NCBI GenBank assembly: GCA_033060915.1
Contig: CM065378.1
Span: 947,001-1,011,000, forward strand
Direction: 5' to 3'
From: Euryodendron excelsum
Lineage: Eukaryota; Streptophyta; Magnoliopsida; Ericales; Pentaphylacaceae
DNA length: 64,000 nt
The position numbers and the translations under genes were made by a program. The notes below the pieces were generated by a model. The model was not told the origin of the DNA. It searched no databases and saw only the letters and a program-made list of their open reading frames with translations. The first letter of the stretch is position 1; each line of letters begins with the position of its first letter. This document shows positions 11,501-21,829 of the stretch, piece after piece.

Positions 11501-13665
11501 TTGTAAACTTGTTGTCATCTTCATTTATGTTAATTGATGTTTAAATTACAAATTAAATGGTGTTTTTTCATATTGAATTAGTGTTATATTCACATATATA
11601 TCACTTAAAAATATAAAAAGTATAATCTTTTGTTGTATCCCCGCCTTCTTTGTATCCTTATTTTTTAAAAATTGCTGAACCCTATCCCTTTTCTGTACCT
11701 GTGTTTGTGTCAGCACTTCTTAGTCGTACAGTGTAGAGATACATCTCTACTTTGTGTTGCCATCTATTCTTGGAGGAGCATAGGATCAGAAGGTGATACA
11801 ATAGTGCTATGTTTGGACTTTGAATTTGTCAAGGGAAAGGAAAATGAAAGAGAAATGAAATTATACATATACTCTTTTTTTTTTTATAGGTAACCAAACA
11901 AAAAAGCATTCGTTTTGACAAATACTTATTCATTTTCTTCTCATTTTCCTACCAAGCCAAAAAAAAAAGTTAAAGAGCTAAATTCCTTCGTTCGCTTCAT
12001 TTTCTTTTCTTATCTTCTCCCTTTTGTCTCCAAAGAGCTCCAGAAGGGTTACTAGAGCGTTGGCTCGTTCTTCTCAAACTTCTTCCATTGTTAGCCATGA
12101 TTAATAACCTCTTGTGGAATATCAGAGGCATAGGCAACATCAAATCTAAGATCCAAACATAGTGTAAAGGAAGCTTTGGTTTTTGGGAAATGTTACCAAT
12201 AGGTGGAAGTCCTTTGGATGAATGAATGGTTGACAAGATTGCAAGGGAATGGAAGACTCATATGGCTTTTTGCCATCATACGAAGATATAGAAAGCTGCA
12301 AAATTGCAAGTTTGTCTTTTGGTTGATTTATCCTTTTCTGAAGCTCATCAGGTGTGACACTCTAGTTTGATATTTTGTGTGCGGTCTACCTTTCCCAACC
12401 TTTTTCCTTGCCTTTGTTTGTTGTGTTGCTTCTGATCTGAGTTGTCAATCAACAGATCACACTATAGAGTCAATTGAAATCCAAACCTATGAGAAGTGTG
12501 GATGACTTGGAACTTGAGATTCTCCCCATGTTTTTATTTTTATTATTATTTTTAACTTAATTCTCTCCCGTGATTGAAACATCATTCTTCAGGTGATGTC
12601 TCAGTTTTGGTCTCTGGTTCGAGATATCTTCAGACTTAGACAAAGTTTATTTTTTCTGGGGGATTGATCTATGTGTATCAAGAAGAAGAAAGAAAGAAAG
12701 AGAAGAATGAAAAAACATTAGGAAAGAAGAATAGTCACAGCTTGTCATGATTTTCGCGGAGGATAGATTCTTTTGAAAGTTGTAGCACAATTAGAAAGAG
12801 AAGAATAATGAAGAAACAGTAGGAAAGAAGGATTGTCACAGCTGGCCATGATTTTGGCAAACAATAGCGTCTCTTGGAAGTTGTAGCAAATGAGAAAACT
12901 TGAAACATGAAAAATATTGTCAATAGAGTTTTTTGTAGTAGTTATGATGTTATGCTTATTCATAGATCTATTCATGTTTATTCTTGTGAAGGAACATGAA
13001 AATGGGGTTTTGAGGCTATCATCTGCTTCTGTATTTTCCTTTTCTACTGCATATACTCACTCTTCTTTAAGTGCCAACTTTACCCTAAACTCTCAAGAAG
13101 CGTAATTCTTTAATCTATTTTTGATCTTATAGGTAATTTTTTGTTTTCTGTATTATGCAACAACAGATTGTTTCTTATCGGTTTGGATAAATACGGGAAA
13201 GGTGATTGGCGAAGTATATCCCGAAACTACGTGGTGACAAGAACACCTACTCAAGTGGCAAGCCATGCACAGAAGTACTTCATTCGTTTGAACTCCATGA
13301 ACAAAGACAGGAGGCGATCAAGCATTCATGATATCACTAGTGTCAATGGTGGAGATGTTACGGTGCCCCAGGGACCCATCACTGGTCAAACAAATGGTTC
13401 TGCCGCAGTAACATCTGGTAAATCAAACAAACCAGCTCCCCAAACCCCAGCTGCACCCTCAGGAATTGGCATGTATGGTGCCCCAACTATAGGGCAACCA
13501 ATAGGACCCCTTGTTTCAGCAGTTGGCACACCAGTGAATCTTCCTCCACCAGCACATATGGTATATGGTGTCAGAGCTCCAGTCCCTGGACTGGTGGTTC
13601 CTGGTGCCCCAATGAACATGGGTCCCATGACATATCCAATGCCACACGCATCTGCTCATAGGTAA
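45..13665 (+). CDS. SHAQKYF-type (DIVARICATA/SRM1-like) MYB transcription factor, two coding exons
   Basis: Exons 45-430 and 13167-13665 join in frame (AG|A completes an Arg codon) to give 294 residues. Residues about 12-66 form an N-terminal SANT/MYB repeat (W at start, [21 protein letters not shown]). Residues about 118-170 form the second MYB repeat, with [19 protein letters not shown] and the signature SHAQKYF at 161-167, followed by [14 protein letters not shown]. The C-terminal third is rich in Pro, Gly and Ala and ends PMPHASAHR. Length and both repeats match plant DIVARICATA-like/SRM1 proteins, which are nuclear I-box-type DNA-binding regulators. The intron falls inside the second repeat. 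The ATG at 45 is preceded by stop codons and fits the conserved family N-terminus. The assignment to family is firm; which orthologue it is, and which stress or developmental process it serves, cannot be told from this window. Confidence 0.93.
1088..1182. repeat. Fragment of GTGTCC-rich dispersed element (copy 1)
   Basis: A block of GTGTC/CCGTGTC words followed by a TTTTTGAAAATTGC core and ending TGCTTTTTAGGG. The reverse complement of 5479-5550 has the same order of words, so this looks like one end of the element seen complete at 5479-5852. Confidence 0.55.
2424..2503. repeat. (GA)n and (CT)n microsatellites in inverted arrangement
   Basis: A GA tract at about 2424-2446 is followed after a spacer of about 24 bases by a CT tract at 2471-2503. 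The tracts are complementary to each other, so the single strand could form a long hairpin with a short loop. Confidence 0.9.
3037..4579. mobile_element. Possible degenerate hAT-type DNA element
   Basis: The left end reads AGGGTCGGCAATGGGCC and the right end, reverse-complemented, AGGGGTGGCCAGCGGGC: about two thirds identical and of the style seen at plant hAT ends, with GGCC-rich subterminal sequence on both sides. A short frame starting at 3650 ([16 protein letters not shown], then a stop) resembles the Ser/Asn-rich start of some hAT transposases. No clean 8-bp target duplication is visible, so the boundaries are tentative. Confidence 0.35.
5479..5852. mobile_element. TIR-like non-autonomous element rich in GTGTCC words (copy 2, most complete)
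   Basis: The left end is GAAACACGGACA and the reverse complement of the right end is GAAGCACCGACA, an imperfect terminal inverted repeat. The interior is packed with TGTCC, GGACAC and TAGACGTGTC-like words on both strands. No coding sequence is present. Flanks do not give a clear target duplication. The superfamily is unknown to me. Confidence 0.5.
6328..6711. repeat. Imperfect direct duplication, unit about 145 bp
   Basis: The segment 6328-6470 (TTAGTTTTGATTTAAG, GGATATGGCTTTCC, ATTGCAGATAGG, ending CAATGCAATTTATTG) recurs in the same order and direction at 6563-6711, offset by about 236 bases. Differences are scattered substitutions and small indels, indicating an old duplication. Confidence 0.75.
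8940..10645 (-). pseudogene. LINE (L1-type) reverse transcriptase remnant, antisense in the intron
   Basis: Translations of the minus strand give, in order, the RT palm start ([19 protein letters not shown], then [20 protein letters not shown]), a [15 protein letters not shown] block, SHFLFANDT, a downstream [19 protein letters not shown] block, and a zinc-binding reverse-transcriptase tail ([22 protein letters not shown]). These are landmarks of plant L1-clade LINE ORF2. The catalytic FADD motif reads FAND, there is an in-frame TGA before NAFVGG, and pieces lie in different frames, so it is dead. Endonuclease and ORF1 are missing here. Poly(A) and target duplication were not found. Confidence 0.88.
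10650..10800 (-). repeat. Possible SINE-like insertion next to the LINE remnant
   Basis: A T-run followed by GATAAGCAAAATAAGAATTTATACC on the plus strand corresponds, on the minus strand, to an A-tailed end of a style common in plant short interspersed elements. The 5' boundary and target duplication are not clear. Confidence 0.25.
11281..11723. mobile_element. GTGTCC-rich TIR-like element (copy 3)
   Basis: It opens AAGCAATCCTCGGACACTCC and closes TGTCAGCACTTCTTAG, matching the ends of the 5479-5852 copy in reversed orientation, with the same TAGACACGTCTAAATATGTCC middle and TTTTTAAAAATTGC core. More decayed than copy 2. Confidence 0.5.
12097..12160 (+). pseudogene. Short LINE endonuclease-like fragment
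   Basis: The plus-strand frame from the ATG at 12097 begins [14 protein letters not shown], which resembles the typical start of plant LINE endonucleases (LxWNIRGLG), then meets a stop after about 22 codons. Only this motif supports it. Confidence 0.35.
12695..12892. repeat. Tandem duplication, unit about 98 bp
   Basis: AGAGAAGAATGA...TAGGAAAGAAG...GTCACAGCTTGTCATGATTTT...GAAAGTTGTAGCA occurs at about 12700-12788 and again, diverged, at about 12798-12890, 270 bp before the acceptor of the MYB intron. Confidence 0.7.
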
Positions 13666-16600
13666 TGTGCTTTCTACAAGCAAAATGTACTTAAGGACAG
13701 AAGACTATATTCCTAGTTGCTCTCTTGGGGTTATTGGGTTCTTCAATTGAGCTGGAATAGTAGTGTTCTTTTGCAGACATTAATTGTCTAATGAGTCTGC
13801 TATTTTCGTTTCTCTCATCACATTCGAATAAGCCATAGGAGAACCTTTGTGCATCTGTATAGGTAGCTGTGGATGATGTGGCAGCGTTTAGGGGTAGACA
13901 TCATTCTATTTTCTCTTAAATCTATAAACATTTTCATTACAGTTATCAGACGTAGATAGAAGTTCTCGTTGCTTAGCCAATAGTCTTATTATGGCAAAAA
14001 TTATAAAGAAACTTTGCGATCTTGTTTTTTATTTTTAAATTTTCATTTTGACTATTTTGAGTAGCATATCTGTCTGAGCACAATTTTTTTGAAGCTTCAC
14101 TATGAATTTGTTTTAATAATATTCTGAGAATTGTGTGCTCGTTTTCTTTTCAGTATTTTTGTTGTTGGGGGGGGGGGGGGGGGGGGGGGGGGGGTTTGTG
14201 TGTGTGTGTTTGGTTGGGGGGTTTATTAGCTGGTAGGTTAGAAATATTACCTTGTATTGGTATAAGGTATTATCTAGAGATAGCTGATTATTCCTTTAAG
14301 TAAGAAGTTGAAACATAATTATGTAACAAATCAACAGATCCTAAAGATGGTAGGGCTACGAGCAACCGCCTGTTTTTACCTCACAACTAGTAGTTGTTTT
14401 TGGCAGAGGATCTTCCCTGCTTTTGGGTGCTTATTGTCTTCCCTTTGAAGGGGCACTGAGGCGGAGTCTGAGTCAGGGATTTCATTCTGATCTTTGAATT
14501 GTTTTAGCCTCTTGGATGTAGTCGGATATTCTCAGTTGAAGTAGAGGATTAATCCATTGTGGTTAAGACAGTTTCTTATAGATCTTTGAATCAAACAACA
14601 AAGCTAGTTGATAGGGCCATAGTTGCCAATATGGGAAATGAAAATGAGACATGATACAGAAAACAGAAGTGTAAGAAAAGTGGCCTAAAAATATTATAAG
14701 AAATGGGAAATGCATTTAATAAAATAGAATATGTATAAGAAATTTACTGAAAACCTTAAAACAAAAAAAAAAGCAACATAAAGTACTATAATACTTTAAA
14801 GATAATTTAAATAATAATACTACACAATATTTATATAAACGTATTAGAACAATTATGTATTATAATAAACAAATAAGATTTGAGAGTATGAAAAACATTA
14901 GAAATTATGAGAAATATGTTTTTAGGGAGTTATCACAAAATTTTTTAAAGGATTTTTTTATAAGTTTTTTTTATTGTATTTTTAAAATTATGATACATGT
15001 TTTGAAAAGTCACAGAATTGTATCCTATAATTTTTCTTTTTAATTTTATGAGAGTTTTGTTTTTGTTGTAAAAGCTTGTTTCCAGGGAAATGAAATTTCC
15101 CTAGCGAAGGGAATTTTCTGGTAGCTTTGGGATAGACATAGCCCTTTATTATGATTATTCATATTATTATCATCAAACGTAGATCAAGTGCACTTGCATT
15201 TTCATTGAGATATGAAGTTGTTCGGTTGAAGTCCAAGACAGATTTAAGTAAAACCTATGTATGTATATTTGGGTTGTTCAGCCACTCCAAGTAGGTTTTA
15301 AGTCTTTAATTACTAGTTCACTTTGAGTACGCAGCGGAAAGAGGGAAAGAGACTTCTATTATTGGAGCACGGTGGCAACTTGAACACAACAAAAAGAGAC
15401 AAACACATTAAACCTCACTCACACCAAAGATACATATAAGATGTACACACTAGTGTATCTCACAAAGACACTGCTCACTTACACAATAGATTCATTCCAT
15501 TATACTCTAAACACACCACACATCACAGCTTCACCCTACATCACTGACTACTCCACGCAAAAAGCTCTGGCCAGTTGCCCAGTTGGTTGGCTCTCTTGCT
15601 TGTTGCTTGATGGTTGAAACTCCTCCCATATTTATAGGTGGCAAAAGGTGTTCATAGAGAAACATGGGCCACGCATTGGTGTTAGGTACTATATGTGGTA
15701 AATAATTAGGCAGGCAGAAAATGTGGTGCAAATTTGGTAAGTGAATTGGGTGGTAAGTAGAACTTGTGGGGATAAATAGTGTGTAAATTGTGAGATGATA
15801 TGCAAAACCTAATGAGATTATCTAGAGAGAGGTAGAAACTTCTACACGGAGGAGTTAAGTGTTGTACTCTCAAAACACTTTTTATATATCTAATAGTTCA
15901 AGCAGGTGTTCTATCCATAGTTATTCGAATCAAACCGTGATCGGTTCAATGGGAATCGGAGGGTCCGCCAGTTTGGTAGAAACAATTGGTCAGTTGACCA
16001 AAAAACCGGATGCCAACCAAGCCACAACGGTAACTTCTTGCTGCACCTTCAAAAACTTGGGGGATTTAACGTTGCTGAGAGTCAAACTCACGACCCTTGG
16101 TGCTGGGCAGGCTCTTGCAACTTACGTACTGAAATATATTATATACAAGGTAACGACATTTTATAAATGAATAAAATATATTAATTTCATAACGATGGTT
16201 GAACTAATGAACACTGAATCGTTCTTTTCACCAGTTTAATGTCTTGTTTCGGTTTTGATAACTACAGTTCTATCAATATAATATATTTGTGTGTATAGTA
16301 CAAGCAAGTGAAGCTGTGGGCTATGCTTTCGGCCATCTATTGTTTTTTGGGCCATGGCAACATGGACATTGGAAGGGGTTGTGGGTGATAGGTATGCCCA
16401 TTGTGTGTAACGTCTCACAATTTGAGTGCTCATCAATTCTCACAAAGAACGATTGAGTGGCAAATCATGGATCTTCTTACAAACCCCTTTAGGGCTTACT
16501 ATCTTATGAAACTGCTACTCTTCTAGTGGAGAAATTATCAAGGTGGCCGCCATTCTACTTATCTGGCTTACGCGGTGTGTGATGTTCTAGTCAAAATGTA

Positions 16601-17562
16601 ACGTTCTGGTTCTTTATGGGCTGTTAGGGTCTTCAAAAACAAATAAACCACTAGCGAAACTTTTGACCACTCTTAAGAAAAGGTCTAAACAAACCCACAA
16701 ACTGTGGAACAATAACGATTGATCTGTATTTTCCATGGATTTGCTTCATCCTACCTATTTTATGTTGAGTTTGTGGTATTGTACCCTACGGTTTTTTTTT
16801 TTTTTTTTTGGGACTTTTTAGGTACTCTCTAGCAAATTAATGCTATGTTGTCCTTCCCTTGTCAAGAGGAAGTGAGGAGGGTGAGTTAAAGCAACCAATG
16901 AGTCCGTTTTGGGCATTCAAGTGAAGTTTGACTTTCAATGTGTGCCAACCTTCTTGGTGAGTTAAATAAATTTTTAGTTTTCAATTTTCAATATGCAAAG
17001 ACGTGGGCAGCCATTGGGTCTGAGAAAAAGTTCTATACACAAGCTTGCATTTAATGTTGCGTTGAAGCTTAAGCCAATACAACTAAACCATGGAAGCAAC
17101 TGATGTGAGTTCCACTCCTCCTCAACTTATTTGTGGGGGATACCATTCAAATTACACATATTTAATTTTATGTACTTATATTTTATTTTATTCTAACATT
17201 ATTAATTAGTTTTACAAAATAATAAAATAAGAATGATCATTCCATTTTTACCATAAACAAACAAGAAAATGAATAACCATTCTCCTATCATTGTCATTGC
17301 CATTCAATTATATTTTTATTCCTTCGTTCCAAACACAGTCCAAGTGATTTAGCACAAAACATTTGCTAGCACTCCACTCCGTTTAGCTCTGTTCATGGAC
17401 CAGCTTCATCACTTCAAATTAGTGAATAGGAGTCATCCACAAACTCTTTTAACACATTCCAACCAATTTTAGGTCAGAATTAGGAAAAGGGATGAACAAA
17501 TAGGATGTGCTCCTTATTACTGAGCTTGTGGATAAACCGTCAACATGTAACACATGTTAATT
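13666..17562. other. Intergenic DNA after the MYB gene; no gene recognised
   Basis: The first few hundred bases are presumably the MYB 3' UTR. The rest is AT-rich and has no frame resembling a known protein. It includes the poly-G tract listed separately, a strongly AT-rich stretch at 14640-15060, and a CGGTT-rich repeat-like block at 15930-16020. Confidence 0.6.
14167..14194. repeat. Homopolymer run of 28 G
   Basis: Twenty-eight consecutive G followed by TTT and a GT dinucleotide run. Such a length is unusual in plant DNA and its exact size may be an assembly estimate. Confidence 0.95.
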
Positions 17563-19154
17563 TGTTGGCTCAAAAAGCAATTCAAGAGGGGGTGAATTGA
17601 GTTTCTTAAAAAATAAAGCAATTAAGATCAATTAAAATTAATTTAATCAATGAAACAGTAGTTTAAGATGTATGCAATGCAATGAGCACAACAATGAAAT
17701 TAAAACAAAGGATAAGAAAGCATACTAAGAATTATTGAGGTTCAACCACAATTTGTGGTCTATATTCTTACCCTAAGATCCCCTTGGAGTCTCCTTCCAC
17801 TATGCAATCTCCAATTACAAAGTAGTTGCTGATTTTCAAAGTGTTCAGCTTACTTTTTACACAAGAATTCCTTCATAAGTTCTTCCAGCTACCAAGTGGT
17901 TTTGTCCAATATCTACTTCAACTTACAAGTGTTTTTCTTTTACAAGAGTACACTCCAACTCTCACTTATAAATATATGAATGATGTACAAATGAAATACA
18001 AACTCTCTATCAAAAGTAAATGGGAATTGAATATCTCACTAACTACCACTGTGAATACAAAGAGAATTTTTAGATTTTTCAGCTCAATCAATCAGTGAAT
18101 GTTATATCTTTTGTCCATAAATGCATTTGGAGGCTTATATATAAAGCCCTGAATTGATTTCATCCGTTAAAGGTTGTTAGAGCTTCATTCAATGCGCGCC
18201 CACTTCAATATAACGTTTAAAAATATAATAGTTAGTCCCCAGGTGTCGACACTTGCCTTCCATGTGTCGACACATCAAGTTTGCATTCTTCAGATTTTGT
18301 TCACTGTCTTCATGTTGATGTGTCGATATATCACACAGAAAATGTTCTTCATGCTTTCCTTGATCAATTTAGCTTCAAATAATCTGAGAATGTTCCATGA
18401 ATCTTCTCTTTAAGGTATGATGTTCTCCAAAAACACTTAAGATCTTCAAGTAGTCATCTCTTTGGGGTATGATGATAGATCAAAGTCTTCAATCCTTCAA
18501 AAATGTCTTCCATTCAATTTGGATTGAATTTTTCTTTTAATGATCATATTATCTTTGCTGTCTAGTTGCCAAATTTCTTTTCATTGAAACCGAGTTCCTT
18601 TTCTTTATTTTCTAGCTCTTTCCATTTGCCGCTAATATTTTCACTCATGTAGAGCTTCACATACATGATGCCAATTTCTTCTTCTTCAAAATCACTTCAT
18701 TAGAGGCTTGATGAAGTCTACTTTTAAGTACTCTCAATGCATATTATCTTTCTTGAATCTTCACAGTCTTGATGTAGTTCATATTTGAATTATTTATAGA
18801 GATTTTGTAGACACGACACGATGAATCCTCTTCTTGAACACCTTCAATCTAGTCATCTTCATTTAGTTTTTTTCACACTTAATGAAGTCTTTCTTTGAGC
18901 ACATTCAATCTCTTCAAATGCAAATCATCTGTTTGAAGTTTGAGTGAGTGCAATTGCTTTGTTTTGGTGCATGGCATGACTTTTGGTGCGTTACTTGAAC
19001 TCATAGATGTTATGCATTCATTTTGATATGAATTAGACTTTAAGTTAAACTTCAAGTCTAAATTATAATTCTTATTAATCTGCACACTAAGTAAATGCAT
19101 TAATAAACTAACACAAGGTTTAGTTATCATCAAAATCAAGGTGTAAAGTCAACA
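17563..19154 (-). repeat. 3' LTR of the Sirevirus-like element
   Basis: On the minus strand it begins TGTTGACTTTACACCTTG and ends TTTTTGAGCCAACA. It carries palindromic GTGTCGACAC at 18243-18252 and ATGTGTCGACACAT at 18262-18275. It aligns along its length with 26618-28224. Confidence 0.93.
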
Positions 19155-19170
19155 ATCTCTCCCTTTTTTA
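19155..19170 (-). other. Polypurine tract
   Basis: On the minus strand the 16 bases just upstream of the 3' LTR read CATAAAAAAGGGAGAG(AT), the expected primer for plus-strand DNA synthesis. Confidence 0.8.
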
Positions 19171-19846
19171 TGATAACAAAACTTTTGCAAATATAGATGA
19201 TATATAAAATGAAATAGATGGAATCAAAGTTCTTACCAGAGAAAACTCCCCTTTTATTTTGCAACTGATGCTTCCATGTAAAAAAAAAATCCTTTCTGTT
19301 TGTTTGATTAGTAAAAACAGATCTCAATTCTAAAAAAAAATTCTTATCAGTCACTTTCAAAACAAGTTGAGAAAATAAATCCTTTATCACGTTACTCCCC
19401 CTAAGAACATATTCTATAAGGTTTCATAGACCATATCATGCAATTTTCATTATTCAACAGTCATTTATCATTTTCATTCTTCGCAGTTTAGTTTTTCTTC
19501 CCATTTTACTTCAATTTCTCTCCCCCTTTTTGTCAATTCATCAAAAAGAGATAAATAAATGTATAACAAAAATAGGTACAATAGTAAAAAAATCTTATAG
19601 CAAGATAAATTGTAAATTCAGGAAAGTAAGCAAAGTAATTAAGTAACAAGGCCTCAAGTTGCAACAACAGAATCAGATTTCATTAAAAAAAAAATTACAT
19701 AAGATTAGGCAGTGATCATTCACAAAAACATCACAAACGAAATTGTCTTAGAGAATGATAAATCATCCTTAAACAAAAATGCATACATTTTAAAAATGAA
19801 AAATGCAAATAGGACAAAAAAGAGATGGGATATGGAGAAGAAATAT

Positions 19847-21369
19847 CAGTTGGGAGAGGCTGCTGGTGAGGGGGTTAGGACAAGGTGGTCATCTGGGGTG
19901 CTGGAGAACTTCTTGCCAGGTCTATCCCTCAGCCCATATTTGTGACCAGAAGGGGAAGGAGGAGCATTAGATTCCGTGGCAGATGAGTCATCTTCTTGAC
20001 CTTGCTCCTCTGCTTCTATCCCTTATTCTGCATTTCTTTCTTTTTCAGTCTCTTCCTCTGCTTCATCCTCTTGTTCTTCTTGTTCTTCTCCTTCTTTTTC
20101 TCTTTCTTATTCTCCTTTCTCACTTTTTTCATTTTCTTCTTCTTCTTCTTCTTCTTTCTCATCCTCTTCTTCTTCCACAATTTTTCCTTTGCCATTTCTT
20201 AGCAAGTATATTTCCTTTTTCAATTCTCTCACCTTCCTTTCCACAAATAACATTTTTGTGGCAGTAATGTTTGCCTTTTTGTTCAATTTGGCCAGAGATT
20301 TCATTACTTGAGCCATAAACATACTCAAATCCCCTGCACTATCTTCAAGTTTAGGATTTAAACTTCTTTTGGTACTCTTTTGTCTAGAGCTACTCCCAAA
20401 TAGAGCCTTTTCTTTAGAAGTACTACTACCATCAGATTTCTTAGAAGTCCATTCGTTGTTTTTCAGAGTGTATCACATTCTCTTGAGAGTTTTTTCATTG
20501 TATTCATTACTGATGGCCTTGGGGGTCCTCTTTTTCTCATTGCTCAAATCAATGTAGAAATGCTTGAAGACTTTTGTGAGGAAGATGCCATAGGGCAGAC
20601 TGATTAAAAAAACAGTAGCCTTGTGCATATGATTCAAAATAAACAAAGACAAATCAATCTTAGAGTCAGTCCAATATACCCACAAGAAAAATAATTCCTT
20701 TTCTGATATATACTCGTACTTTCCAGTCTTAGGGGTGAAAATGGTGCAAGTGAAATGATGAATCAACCTCAATTCTAGAGGTAAATCATTAGTAATAGGT
20801 TGTATGTACTCATCTACTTCTTTCCCATAAAAAACTTTTAGTTGATCTTTTCTAGGAACATTATCTTTATAAATCTCTCCACCAAGTCTGATTCCGAGTA
20901 TGTGTTTAATCACAGTTCTATCCAAAGTAAAGCTAGCACCTTTAACATAACTTATAATGGATACTTCTCCATAATCTCTTTTAGCATTGGCATAAAAATG
21001 GGCAACTAAGTTAGGGTAAACATCATCCCTTAATGTAGTCATGGATTTCCAACCTAGATTAGCCAATTTGGTATTCAACTCAAATTTATAACGATCAAAG
21101 AAATTGTAGTCAACCCATTGTCCATTATAGACTTTTCTCAAAGAAAAACTTGTATTGTACCTCTCTTGTGCCTTGTCTTCATTGAAGTATAACTCATTTC
21201 GTTTCAGTGGAGTAGAAGGCTCTGGTTCTCCCTTTTTGCTTATCTTCTTCTTTCCTTTATCTTTGCTCGAGTCCCCCTTGGATTTCCTCTTTTGGCCTTT
21301 CGGTATATGGGTTGTAAATACAATTAGGGCTTTAAAGATTTTCTTTGGTTTAGGGTTTTTCGGTGCCAT
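19847..21369 (-). pseudogene. Third ORF of the retroelement (envelope-like position; putative plant transposon protein domain)
   Basis: From the ATG at 21369 a frame of about 508 codons runs to the stop at 19847, interrupted by three in-frame stops (the first at 20473-20475, two more within the Glu-rich tail). The first 298 residues hold a basic N-terminus (KPKK, GQKRKSKG, KDKGKKK) and then a globular part with NLGWKSMTTLRDDVYPNLV, HFYANAKRDYGEV and RTVIKHILGIRLGG, which I recognise as the 'putative plant transposon protein' domain seen in many plant retroelement ORFs. The tail is almost pure Glu/Lys. It lies between RNase H and the 3' LTR, where Sireviruses carry an envelope-like ORF. No transmembrane segment or signal peptide is visible. 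Function is unknown. Confidence 0.75.
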
Positions 21370-21575
21370 GGTTGAATCAATGAGGGTGATGAGAGGATGA
21401 GAAAGATTCGATTAGGGTTAAAAAGGTTGTTTAGAAGAGAGATTGAGACGAACGGTTGGTGACGGTTGGTTGGTGCGAATAGAGGAATGAAAATAAAGAG
21501 GAGGGAAAGTTCGAAAGTTTGTAAAGTGACTATAAAGTGAGCTGTTATAAAATATATATATATATAAGCCCAACT

Positions 21576-21640
21576 CATGTGTCGACACATGCATGTCAAG
21601 AAATTATTTTTGAGTCCACTATCGTGATGTGTCGACACAT
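21576..21640. repeat. Two GTCGAC-centred palindromes upstream of the third ORF
   Basis: CATGTGTCGACACATG (16-base perfect palindrome) at 21576-21591 and ATGTGTCGACACAT at 21627-21640. The same palindrome occurs in both LTRs. Confidence 0.9.
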
Positions 21641-21829
21641 GCAAACAAACTGGGTCATATTGAGTTTGAGTGAATTTAGGGGATGATTTTTCATTAAGGA
21701 GTGAGAATATATTCTTTTATGAGAATGCAATGAATTATGAGAGTAAAAAATATAATTCATATATTCAATCAACACATTTGCTTATATATAAAACACAAAT
21801 AATATGAAGATCACATAACAAATCAAGAT

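Larger units (their letters stand above)
431..13166 (+). other. 12.7-kb intron of the MYB gene, filled with repeats
   Basis: The donor is GTGAAT directly after the Arg-coding AG at 430 and the acceptor is CAACAG ending at 13166; the joined frame restores an uninterrupted MYB repeat. The interior holds no convincing host gene. It contains an antisense LINE remnant, three GTGTCC-rich elements, a GA/CT microsatellite pair, GGCC-rich element ends and local duplications, each listed separately. Stretches not listed, such as 6720-8900, show only AT-rich non-coding DNA. Confidence 0.85.

Noticed and set aside
13386..13628. Open frame on the minus strand inside the MYB second exon
   Set aside because: Shadow of the Pro/Gly-rich C-terminus of the MYB protein.
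19983..20267. Leu/Phe-rich plus-strand frames that look like membrane proteins
   Set aside because: They are the antisense of the Glu-rich tail (CTT/TTC repeats) of the retroelement third ORF.
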